NCBI GenBank assembly: GCA_038496445.1
Contig: JALMLS010000295.1
Location: 1-21,078 of the forward strand
Source: Trichosphaerium sp. ATCC 40318
Lineage: Eukaryota; Discosea; Flabellinia; Trichosidae
DNA: 21,078 bases
Direction of reading: 5' to 3'
Shown here: positions 14,406-21,078 of the stretch, in pieces
Layout of the letters: the number at the start of each line of letters is the position of its first letter
How positions within the stretch are numbered: position 1 is the first letter of the stretch
Translations under genes and position numbers: made by a program
The notes under the pieces: generated by a model
What the model was told of the DNA's origin: nothing
The model's database searches: none
Seen by the model: only the letters and a program-made list of their open reading frames with translations

Positions 14406-15057
14406 CAGAGGCCAAATACTTCTTATCAACATTATTGGCTGGATTGCCTTCTCAATCGTAGGCATATGGTGGTCGAATATTGTACTGCGTTGGCTGTTTG
14501 CGAATGTGCTTCCCACTGCGCCAAAACAACAATGGTCTTGGTCTATCCTATCAGGTGATTTTTCCATTTTTGGCCTGTTGGGACTAACACTTTTTACATT
14601 TGCTATTTGCGCCGCAACGCTTGCGGCACTCCTGTTTATTGCCCGCGTTATTTGGGACATAGTTCTAGGCACGGTTTCAATTATCCTTGTAATTTGGGGC
14701 TTCTTTCGCAAATTGTTTGAAATACCGACCGATATATTTTTAGGACTAAGAGGCAATTCAAATGTGATGCGTTCCTACTTCTCACTAAAGCGGTTCATTC
14801 TGCGCAATGACGGCAGGGGATATCAAAAAAAGACTGAATATAAATCATCCGAAAAAGAGCAAAGGAAGGAAGAAAGACAAGAAAAAAGCTCTAACAACAA
14901 TCACCAAAGCTCGAGCGATTCATCACATTACGGTTCAGATAAACGGCACAGAGATGATGCAAAATTTTGGGCTTTTGTAGACGACCCGAACGCCTCAAAT
15001 TCTGAACGTGAAACGGCATTCCGCAAAATAATGGAGCGCGAGAAAAAACGAAAGTAA
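14398..15057 (+). CDS. Three-pass membrane protein of the transfer cluster
   Basis: The complete product is 219 residues. Hydrophobic segments lie at about residues 7-30, 53-80 and 83-104, the last rich in Ile, Val and Trp and followed by FRKLFE. Residues 120-219 are strongly charged and low in complexity, with Lys/Glu/Arg runs and a Ser/Asn/His-rich patch, ending in a KAFRKIMEREKKRK-like basic helix. I know no family for it. Its ATG lies within the stop of the previous gene, so it should be made together with the coupling ATPase. A role in holding or regulating that ATPase at the membrane is inferred. The last feature before the next gene is a hairpin at 15131-15162. Confidence 0.75.
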   Translation: MSDRGQILLINIIGWIAFSIVGIWWSNIVLRWLFANVLPTAPKQQWSWSILSGDFSIFGLLGLTLFTFAICAATLAALLFIARVIWDIVLGTVSIILVIWGFFRKLFEIPTDIFLGLRGNSNVMRSYFSLKRFILRNDGRGYQKKTEYKSSEKEQRKEERQEKSSNNNHQSSSDSSHYGSDKRHRDDAKFWAFVDDPNASNSERETAFRKIMEREKKRK

Positions 15058-15130
15058 AAGCGCTCATAGACTTAATTTCTTAAATATCGCCAACGAAAGA
15101 CGTTGCAAAATCTATCCATAACGCCCGCAT

Positions 15131-15162
15131 ACGCGACCTTAGCTGGTTAAGCCAGGTCGCGC
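15131..15162. terminator. Hairpin after the transfer operon (second copy)
   Basis: Same 8-bp stem and 14-base loop as at 2134-2165, between the end of the membrane-protein gene and the convergent DUF3768 gene. No T-run follows. Confidence 0.4.
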
Positions 15163-15172
15163 TGCAACAGGC

Positions 15173-15499
15173 TCAATATTCCTGTGCCAGCATGATTGTG
15201 AGAACACGGCACGTCTGTTTCGGGTCGGCAGGGTCTTCACTGCCGCGCTCCATATCTGGGGCGTAATAGTCAATCTTCCAGAAGATTTTCCCCGCGCCTG
15301 ATTGCTCAAACGCTCCAAAATCATGCTCGCCATAGGGGTCGTTATCCTCGCTGAAATCATCGAAGGTTCTGACCTTGGTGATGATACTTTCCTGCACCTC
15401 GGCAGGTAGCTGGTTGATACCAACTGTCGTGAGAACTTTGCCGCCTAGGTAGGTGTTTCGCAGAAGGTCATTGAGTTGTGAAATTGTGTTTTGTGTCAT
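15173..15499 (-). CDS. DUF3768 family protein (second copy)
   Basis: Identical to 2176-2502. Of unknown function; conserved GEHDFG, WKIDYY and RVLTIMLA blocks identify it. It is the only leftward gene between the transfer cluster and the hig pair, so it is transcribed on its own from the spacer upstream. Confidence 0.8.
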   Translation of the reverse strand: MTQNTISQLNDLLRNTYLGGKVLTTVGINQLPAEVQESIITKVRTFDDFSEDNDPYGEHDFGAFEQSGAGKIFWKIDYYAPDMERGSEDPADPKQTCRVLTIMLAQEY

Positions 15500-15796
15500 C
15501 GTTTTTCTTTCTGTTGCTTGGTCGGTTAATTCCAACCGTTGCGCCAAAAAGGGCAGTCGATGGCAGGCTCGTCATGCTCAACACGGGAGCGAAGCGAATG
15601 GAGCGGGCAGGGCATTGACGACAGCGAAGAGGCCTCGCCACGTCTGCCAAAATGCGCTCAAATATGGTTGTGATTGATTGACCGAGTGAGGGTCGAAACG
15701 GTGTCAGGAAACCCAGAAGGTTCCATATATTCATTTTATGCGACAAATGAATAGCCAGTTAGAACCTGAATTGAAAACGTCCGTGAATGGCAGAGA

Positions 15797-15812
15797 TTAA
15801 CCTTAAGTTAAC
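15797..15812. promoter_or_regulatory. CtrA-type binding box (second copy)
   Basis: Same TTAA-N7-TTAA element as at 2800-2815, with the unrecognised gene starting at 15944. Confidence 0.5.
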
Positions 15813-15943
15813 ATTGAAAATTTAGTTTGATAGCGCCAACAGCAGGCTCAATGAAGCGACATGTCATTCGTCGCTGATACTTTTCGGTGCTGACAAGCTT
15901 TATGACGAAGCTAAAGCAACTTTAATCTGAGGGTTTCAACGGT

Positions 15944-16642
15944 ATGACCATTATTTCGCTTATGACGCATCATGGCTCGGCACCAACTTATTCGGTTGGA
16001 TACCAGCTGCCGTCGACAAACTTGAAGATGGCAAACCTTCAAAATCCGGTTGGTGGCTCCAAGGGTCTCTCGTTCAACCCAGCTGAAAATCACTCATCAA
16101 GCGCCATGGCAAAGATATTTGATATCATCGCAAACATGGACGGCGATAAAGCTGGAGGTGGCAGGTTTGGCGGACAGCTAAGCAAGAATGAAGCTGCTGC
16201 CATGAAGCAGTACAAGAATGTTGTTGAGACTGTGAACCTCACTAAAGACGATCTGGTTGAGATGATTAAAACTGGTGAATGGGCTGAAAAATATACAGGT
16301 GGCAATCATACAGTAGAAGAACAGGCACGTCTGGATTTAGTGCGCGATGTAGTGGCAAGTGGTGTTGCTACGGTCATTGATCTCGAAGACTGGGGATACA
16401 AGACTGAAATTTCTGGCAATATTCATTTTGATGGAGACGGCAGTTTCAGCGGTGGATCATTCTCACATATCAGAGAATACGCCCCGGGCCTGAAAAATCC
16501 GGTGACTGACAATATGGTCATGGACGGTGACAAAATCGTACGGGATGAAAACGGTTGGCCGACGGATAAAAAGACCGGTCATTATGCAACAATGATGGCA
16601 GTTGGTGCTATTGAACTGTATATAACGTGGCCGAAAGATTGA
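15944..16642 (+). CDS. Unrecognised 232-residue protein (second copy)
   Basis: Identical to 2947-3645: a soluble-looking protein with a disordered Ser/Asn-rich start, a Gly-rich linker and an aromatic/Asp-rich C-terminal part. It stands as a one-gene unit between a CtrA-type box and an intrinsic terminator. No function can be assigned. Confidence 0.65.
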   Translation: MTIISLMTHHGSAPTYSVGYQLPSTNLKMANLQNPVGGSKGLSFNPAENHSSSAMAKIFDIIANMDGDKAGGGRFGGQLSKNEAAAMKQYKNVVETVNLTKDDLVEMIKTGEWAEKYTGGNHTVEEQARLDLVRDVVASGVATVIDLEDWGYKTEISGNIHFDGDGSFSGGSFSHIREYAPGLKNPVTDNMVMDGDKIVRDENGWPTDKKTGHYATMMAVGAIELYITWPKD

Positions 16643-16671
16643 GCCGGTATCCAGATTGTCCACCCTCTTAA

Positions 16672-16709
16672 AACTGTTGCAAAAACTATCCTTTTTGCAA
16701 CGGTTTTTT
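16672..16709 (+). terminator. Rho-independent terminator (second copy)
   Basis: Same GTTGCAAAAA/TTTTTGCAAC stem and T-run as at 3675-3712. A perfect DnaA box overlaps its end at 16709-16717. Confidence 0.85.
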
Positions 16710-16765
16710 GTGGATAACAAAATCAATCACTTGGCTGTCGCAAAATCTTGTCGCAAAATCATTGC

Positions 16766-17332
16766 ATGAAAATTGGATATGCCCGCGTCTCAACCGTTGA
16801 CCAAAACCCGAACGCGCAACGTGACGCGCTGAAGCTGGCAGGGTGTGAAAAAATAGTCACCGAAAAAGTGTCGGGCGCATCCCTAAAGCGCCCAAAATTG
16901 GAAAAGCTGTTGCGCTCACTCAATTCTGGTGATGTTCTAACGGTATGGCGATTAGATAGGGTCGGTCGCTCATTGCCACATCTTCTCAATGTCGTTGCAG
17001 ACCTGAAGGCGCGAGAAGTTGGTTTTCAATCGCTCAATGAAACAATCGACACAACCACGGCCAATGGTGAGCTAATCTTCCACATATTTGCATCAGTAGC
17101 GCAATTTGAACGCTCTCTGTTAGTCGAACGCACTCAGGCGGGGCTTGTGTCAGCAAAAAAGCGTGGAGTGCGTCTAGGACGGCCTCCTGCGCTTAAAACA
17201 GCGCAAATAAAACACGCCAAGAAGCTGATTGAATCGGGTGAACGGCCATCTGCTGTTGCAGCTTCTCTAGGTGTAAATCGCGCAACCCTTTACCGTGCAG
17301 TCAAAAATACTAGAAAAATGGAAACTGCTTAG
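16766..17332 (+). CDS. Serine recombinase (second copy)
   Basis: Identical to 3769-4335. Catalytic Ser9, WRLDRVGRS and a C-terminal helix-turn-helix are all present, so the enzyme should be active. Two TGTCGCAAAATC repeats at 16736-16760 lie just ahead of the ATG. Confidence 0.9.
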   Translation: MKIGYARVSTVDQNPNAQRDALKLAGCEKIVTEKVSGASLKRPKLEKLLRSLNSGDVLTVWRLDRVGRSLPHLLNVVADLKAREVGFQSLNETIDTTTANGELIFHIFASVAQFERSLLVERTQAGLVSAKKRGVRLGRPPALKTAQIKHAKKLIESGERPSAVAASLGVNRATLYRAVKNTRKMETA

Positions 17333-17593
17333 ATGAATGATGATAAATACAACCGTTCTATCAACCTGCTATGCCCCACATGCGGCGGAGACCAATTTGA
17401 ATTTGATGGAGAAGAAGCCACAGAATACAAATGCGGCTCATGCGGTTTGGAAATACAAAAAAACGCGCTTATGGAAGCCAACAGCGAGAACATAGAAGAG
17501 CATACAAAAGAGATAGGTCGGGAAATCACGAATGACCTCATGAAAAACTTTAAAAAAACGCTTGGCGGCAACAAAGGCTTTAAGTTCAAATGA
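17333..17593 (+). CDS. Small zinc-ribbon protein (second copy)
   Basis: Identical to 4336-4596. Two CxxC pairs form the ribbon. It abuts the recombinase stop and overlaps the membrane-protein start by four bases. Confidence 0.75.
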   Translation: MNDDKYNRSINLLCPTCGGDQFEFDGEEATEYKCGSCGLEIQKNALMEANSENIEEHTKEIGREITNDLMKNFKKTLGGNKGFKFK

Positions 17594-18081
17594 CACCAGA
17601 ACCCACGTCTTTCTTAACTATTACCGCCTCTGATATAGTCGCGCTTCTAGCCTTTTTACTTTCGGCATTCGCTGTTTGGAAGACGGCTAAATTCAATAAA
17701 CGACAGGAAGCAATGATTGATAGTCAGACGGAACTAAATCAACGTCTTCTCGAGCGAGAAAAAAACGAAGATACCTCATCAAAAATGTCTGATTTGGGCG
17801 CAAATCTTATTAAGCTAGGAAGCAGTAAATATCGAGTGAAAGTGTTCAATAAGGGAAAAGCAACAGCCACAAATGTCCGCCTCATTATCATGAGCGACGA
17901 TAGCCCGCTTATTCAAAGTGACATAGACGCAAAATTCCCATTTGCCACACTCGAAACGCATCAGTCAGTCGAACTGCTGGCATCTGTCCATATGAGTTCG
18001 CCAGCTAAATCAGAAATCAAGATAATATGGGATGACGATTATCAATCTAATCGAGAAAAACTGGTCTTCCTGACCCTATAG
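17590..18081 (+). CDS. Single-pass membrane protein (second copy)
   Basis: Identical to 4593-5084. One N-terminal helix, a short coiled-coil-like stretch and a beta-rich cytosolic domain; function unknown. Its start codon overlaps the zinc-ribbon stop, which ties the two products together. Confidence 0.7.
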   Translation: MTPEPTSFLTITASDIVALLAFLLSAFAVWKTAKFNKRQEAMIDSQTELNQRLLEREKNEDTSSKMSDLGANLIKLGSSKYRVKVFNKGKATATNVRLIIMSDDSPLIQSDIDAKFPFATLETHQSVELLASVHMSSPAKSEIKIIWDDDYQSNREKLVFLTL

Positions 18082-18151
18082 CAAAAGTTCCGTTTCAACC
18101 TCTATCCCGCATAGCCAGCTGTAACGGCAAAATAATTATCGGATTATTACA

Positions 18152-18706
18152 ATGTCGAAGGACGAAAAAATTGAAATAATACAATTGCTCAATGAGATTT
18201 TCTCAAACGTGAATGGATGGCTCCATTTTGCGGAGGCGAAAAATGGGCTCTTAACAACCATAAATATTGCTATCGTTACAGCATGCTTTAGTTTTCTTTC
18301 GAGTGAAAACTACACAAATTTGTACTTTGTTTTCTATGTATTTGTTCTTGGTTGTTTTTCTGCTTTTTCAGCAGTAGTTGGCATATTTTCATTTTTTCCT
18401 AGAGTTAAATTATTCAGGAACTCTGGAAATAACAGCAGCTCGCCCGTCGGAAACATCTATTTTTTTGGTGACATCGAAAAACTTGGTGTAGATAATTTTA
18501 TTAAATCTGTTTTCGACAAGACTAATACCTCACGACCGCCACATGCATATGAGGAAGACCTTGCACAACAAATTGTTGTAAATTCTAAAATTGCTTCAAA
18601 AAAATATGAGCTTTTCACTCTTTCGCTATGGCTCACACTTTCCGCTTTTATTACACCTGTATTAGCATTCCTCTGTTATCGGATATTTATTGATGAAGCT
18701 CTCTGA
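18152..18706 (+). CDS. pycTM: Pycsar-type membrane effector (second copy)
   Basis: Identical to 5155-5709. Paired N-terminal helices, FPR, a soluble middle and a C-terminal helix match the PycTM layout; the effector is expected to sit in the inner membrane and be switched on by the cyclic pyrimidine nucleotide made by the next gene. Confidence 0.82.
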   Translation: MSKDEKIEIIQLLNEIFSNVNGWLHFAEAKNGLLTTINIAIVTACFSFLSSENYTNLYFVFYVFVLGCFSAFSAVVGIFSFFPRVKLFRNSGNNSSSPVGNIYFFGDIEKLGVDNFIKSVFDKTNTSRPPHAYEEDLAQQIVVNSKIASKKYELFTLSLWLTLSAFITPVLAFLCYRIFIDEAL

Positions 18707-19556
18707 AATTTTAGCCGATAGGCAAAATACTGGTCTACTAGAAATGGCTGCTCGCGCAGTCGAAGGGCTTAGGTCAGATTCAGTTCAGAAAATTATTGAT
18801 GAAGAGGTCAGCTTTTTCAATCAAGGCGCTAAAATAACCACACAAAATAAGATACCGAGCACTACACAAATTCCAATTGAAAACCCAAACAATTGGATAA
18901 AAATTCCAGATGTCATTGCATGTTATGTCGACATGGAAGGGTCAACTCGGTTGAGTGCCACAACACATGAGAACAGTACTGCAAAGACGTACCGACTATT
19001 TACAGCAACAGCAATTAAGATGTTTCATCACTTTGAAGCAGCTTATATCGACGTTAAAGGTGACGGGGTATTTGCTCTATTTGACGCAGATAAGACCTAC
19101 ACAGCTTTAGCTGCAACCGTTTCGTTTAAGACATTTGTACATAATGAATTCACTCCAAAAGTTAAGAGTAAAATCGATATGTCTATTGGCGGTCACTTCG
19201 GGATTGATAGACGCGCAGTTTTAGTTCGTAAACTTGGTTTAAAGTTTCATGGTGGACGCACAGATAGGCAAAATGAAGTTTGGGCAGGAAAACCTGTTAA
19301 CATGGCGGCTAAACTGGCAAGTCAATCTACCGACGATACACTGCTAATATCTGACCGTTATTATAAAACTATAAACAACGAAAAGGCGCGCATGAGCTGC
19401 GGATGTCCTGATGGCGAACCCTCTGACCTCTGGTCTAAATTAGACGTGTCAAAGGATGATAAGTTTGATTTTGACACAGCCTATTCTTTAGGCAGCAATT
19501 GGTGCGCAACGCATGGTAAAAAGTTCTGTAGCGACCTCGTGAAACTAGATGAATAA
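18693..19556 (+). CDS. pycC: Pycsar-type nucleotide cyclase (second copy)
   Basis: Identical to 5696-6559. Both metal-binding Asp residues (D80, D124) and the Asn203/Lys207 pair are kept, so the enzyme looks active. The 14-base overlap with the effector gene supports joint synthesis. Confidence 0.85.
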   Translation: MKLSEILADRQNTGLLEMAARAVEGLRSDSVQKIIDEEVSFFNQGAKITTQNKIPSTTQIPIENPNNWIKIPDVIACYVDMEGSTRLSATTHENSTAKTYRLFTATAIKMFHHFEAAYIDVKGDGVFALFDADKTYTALAATVSFKTFVHNEFTPKVKSKIDMSIGGHFGIDRRAVLVRKLGLKFHGGRTDRQNEVWAGKPVNMAAKLASQSTDDTLLISDRYYKTINNEKARMSCGCPDGEPSDLWSKLDVSKDDKFDFDTAYSLGSNWCATHGKKFCSDLVKLDE

Positions 19557-19588
19557 GTTTTATTACACTACCAGCAATGCGCCAGAAT

Positions 19589-19921
19589 CTAAACCAATCT
19601 TGGCTGCGGTTCAATTTTCGCCACGGCTTCATAGCGTGAAACTTTGATGTCCCCTGCCCGCTTGCGTGCTTGCGCAATGTCGTAGCTGTTCTGCATACGC
19701 ATTAGTGTGTCCATGGGAACACCAAACGCCTTTTCGAGCCGTACAGCCATTTCTGGCGACAATGCAGCCTTCTCATTGAGCAAAGCCGATAACGCTGCTC
19801 TGGTCACGCCAAGCGCAGCCGCTCCTGCCGTCACAGAAAGGTCGGCGGGTTCAATAATTTCGGTTTTTACAAATCCACCAACATGCGGCGGATTTTGTAA
19901 TCTGTAGTTTCCATCGGTCAT
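19589..19921 (-). CDS. higA: HigA-type antitoxin (second copy)
   Basis: Identical to 6592-6924. Xre helix-turn-helix antitoxin, with AGGAGG eight bases ahead of the ATG; convergent with the cyclase gene. Confidence 0.88.
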   Translation of the reverse strand: MTDGNYRLQNPPHVGGFVKTEIIEPADLSVTAGAAALGVTRAALSALLNEKAALSPEMAVRLEKAFGVPMDTLMRMQNSYDIAQARKRAGDIKVSRYEAVAKIEPQPRLV

Positions 19922-19932
19922 AATATCCTCCT

Positions 19933-20223
19933 TCAATGGTAATCTTCATAGTCGAGGTCGATAATCTCAATCTCGGTTTCATGGATGAAAAACGTAATGC
20001 GCCAATTGCGCGACACAAACAGGCTCCAAGTACCCTTACGAGCGCCCTTTAACTGGTGAGCCTTCCAGCTCGAAAACACCCGTAGTTCTTCAGGGCTTTG
20101 CATGTCTTGCAAAAACGCCAGTATTTTGCGGATTTTGTCGATATATTCTGGCGGCAAGCCCGACACATCATCGGCCTCTAGTAAACGCCGTAACCCTTTG
20201 TGTTTTACATTCGCTATTTTCAT
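19933..20223 (-). CDS. higB: HigB-type toxin (second copy)
   Basis: Identical to 6936-7226. RelE-superfamily mRNA interferase, first gene of the hig pair, followed 11 bases later by its antitoxin. Confidence 0.88.
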   Translation of the reverse strand: MKIANVKHKGLRRLLEADDVSGLPPEYIDKIRKILAFLQDMQSPEELRVFSSWKAHQLKGARKGTWSLFVSRNWRITFFIHETEIEIIDLDYEDYH

Positions 20224-20230
20224 TAGGTTT

Positions 20231-20283
20231 ATAATATCAGCTTATGAAGAGGTGCGTCAAGTGTAACGTTACACTGTACACTT
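20231..20283 (-). promoter_or_regulatory. higBA promoter and operator (second copy)
   Basis: Same TTGACG/TATTAT promoter and AGTGTAACGTTACACT palindrome as at 7234-7286. Confidence 0.65.
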
Positions 20284-20783
20284 ATTATTTACCCCCGTAT
20301 CTGCCTTACACCCCTTCCCTGCCAAGTAATTTGTTGGGTGGGGTCGAAGGGAATTTTCCATCGCTTGGTAAGAACTAACCGATAGACCCTGAATTCCTTT
20401 TTTTGAAAGCTGGTAGCTTAAATTTCTCTGCTTTTCGGAGCCGCTTTCGCTTGAGTGTTCTTCTGGTGCACAGGGGAAATGTCAAAAGCAGTAGCGTAGC
20501 GACTTTTGATATTTTCACATAGGTGACAGATGATAAACGTCGAAAGAGGCGTGAGGCATAGAAAATTTTCTATCTGCTTTTTGGTGAGAGCGAGCGAGAC
20601 AACTACTATAACTGATTTGCCTGCGCTGCGTTAGCAGCGCCGGGCAAATTCCACTTATGTCAGGCGAAGCCTGTCCTTTTAAGGCTTTTCGCTACGCTAG
20701 AAGCCCTTTCTTTTCTACTTATTACTTTTACTTCTTCTTAGTAGGGGGAATTTCTAAATTATTTCAATATGTTGCGCGTTTAG
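20284..20783. other. Hairpin-rich non-coding region (second copy, with variants)
   Basis: Matches 7287-7790 except for four small differences. The version here makes ATAGAAAATTTTCTAT a perfect palindrome (about 20559-20574), one A longer than the first copy, and lacks AATA in the bulge of the main hairpin near 20643. No gene is seen. Confidence 0.5.
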
Positions 20784-20785
20784 AT

Positions 20786-20994
20786 ATAACATATTGGTGC
20801 TTAACCGCTTACATATTGGGTGGTTCACGATAACGATTCGGGTGATTCGGCACTACATATTGGGTGGTTCACGATAACATATTGGGGAGGTCAATTATAA
20901 CATATTGGGTGAGATATAACATATTGGGTGATAGTTTTGGCATAGGTATAACAAATTGGGTGACTTGTTATGGCAAGACATAACATATTGGGTG
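20786..20994 (+). repeat. Iteron array (second copy)
   Basis: Same nine iterons and spacing as at 7793-8001. The rep gene itself is not reached before the contig ends. Confidence 0.92.
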
Positions 20995-21049
20995 GTTTGT
21001 TATGTCCCTGTGAGTGAATAGGTCGAATTTTCTTGTTCATCCTATAACT

Positions 21050-21075
21050 ATAACATAAATTGTGATTCATGTTAT
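21050..21075. promoter_or_regulatory. Inverted repeat of the rep operator (second copy, contig edge)
   Basis: ATAACAT and ATGTTAT with a 12-base spacer, as at 8057-8082. The contig stops three bases later. Confidence 0.5.
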
Positions 21076-21078
21076 GGG

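Larger units (their letters stand above)
12993..21078. repeat. Second copy of the terminal overlap (assembly redundancy)
   Basis: This stretch repeats bases 1-8085. It carries the intact reading of the coupling ATPase and the 219-residue membrane protein. Its own differences fall in its last 620 bases: one G fewer in the run at about 20472, one A more at about 20563, a rearranged GAGCGAGA stretch near 20590, and loss of AATA near 20643. All are in the hairpin-rich region near the contig end. Confidence 0.93.

Noticed and set aside
10105-15057. A self-transmissible conjugation system
   Set aside because: Only relaxase, MobC, coupling ATPase and two small membrane proteins are present; no VirB channel genes are seen in the full circle.
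1-21078. A real tandem duplication of about 8 kb
   Set aside because: The two copies are at the very ends, nearly identical, and differ only near contig edges; circular overlap explains this with fewer assumptions.

Overview
The window is a single-contig read-out of a small circular mobilizable plasmid in which the circle has been written about 1.6 times. Bases 1-8085 reappear at 12993-21078. In the shared interior the two copies are offset by exactly 12,997 bases, so the best estimate of the real molecule is a circle of about 12,997 bp; the rest is terminal overlap left by assembly. The few differences between copies lie near the two contig ends: three indels in bases 90-1430, and four small differences in the last 620 bases. 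The first set breaks genes that are intact in the other copy, so it is best read as uncorrected sequencing error. Features in the overlap are listed twice; the fuller description is on the first copy unless that copy is damaged.

The host is most likely an alphaproteobacterium of moderate GC. Reasons: a DUF3768-type protein, a MobC/MobP mobilization pair and Rep_3 replicon of a kind common on alphaproteobacterial plasmids, and a perfect TTAA-N7-TTAA CtrA-type box. The genus cannot be told from the sequence.

Layout of the circle, using first-copy coordinates where possible. (a) Replication and maintenance, 6592-10091: a HigBA toxin-antitoxin pair; a 500-bp hairpin-rich non-coding stretch; nine iterons phased at 22 and then 32 bp; a Rep_3/RepB initiator; and a compact parA plus small partner gene bracketed by TAGTTTCGATA-type repeats, probably the centromere. 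(b) Transfer, 10105-15057: divergent mobilization genes. MobC and a MobP relaxase run leftward. A VirD4/TraG-like coupling ATPase without its usual membrane anchor runs rightward, followed by two overlapping membrane-protein genes. A hairpin-bearing spacer between the two arms is the probable oriT. No mating-pair-formation genes are present, so transfer would need a helper secretion system. (c) Accessory region, 2176-6559: DUF3768 protein, an unrecognised 232-residue protein behind a CtrA-type box, a serine recombinase, a small zinc-ribbon protein, a single-pass membrane protein, and a two-gene Pycsar-like anti-phage system made of a membrane effector (PycTM-like) and a class III nucleotide cyclase (PycC-like).

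The most interesting cargo is the tightly packed recombinase / zinc-ribbon / membrane protein / PycTM / PycC run. The last two genes fit a known defence system in which a pyrimidine cyclase makes cCMP or cUMP on phage infection and the effector damages the membrane. The zinc-ribbon plus membrane-protein pair directly upstream has no known role and is a candidate accessory or separate defence module.
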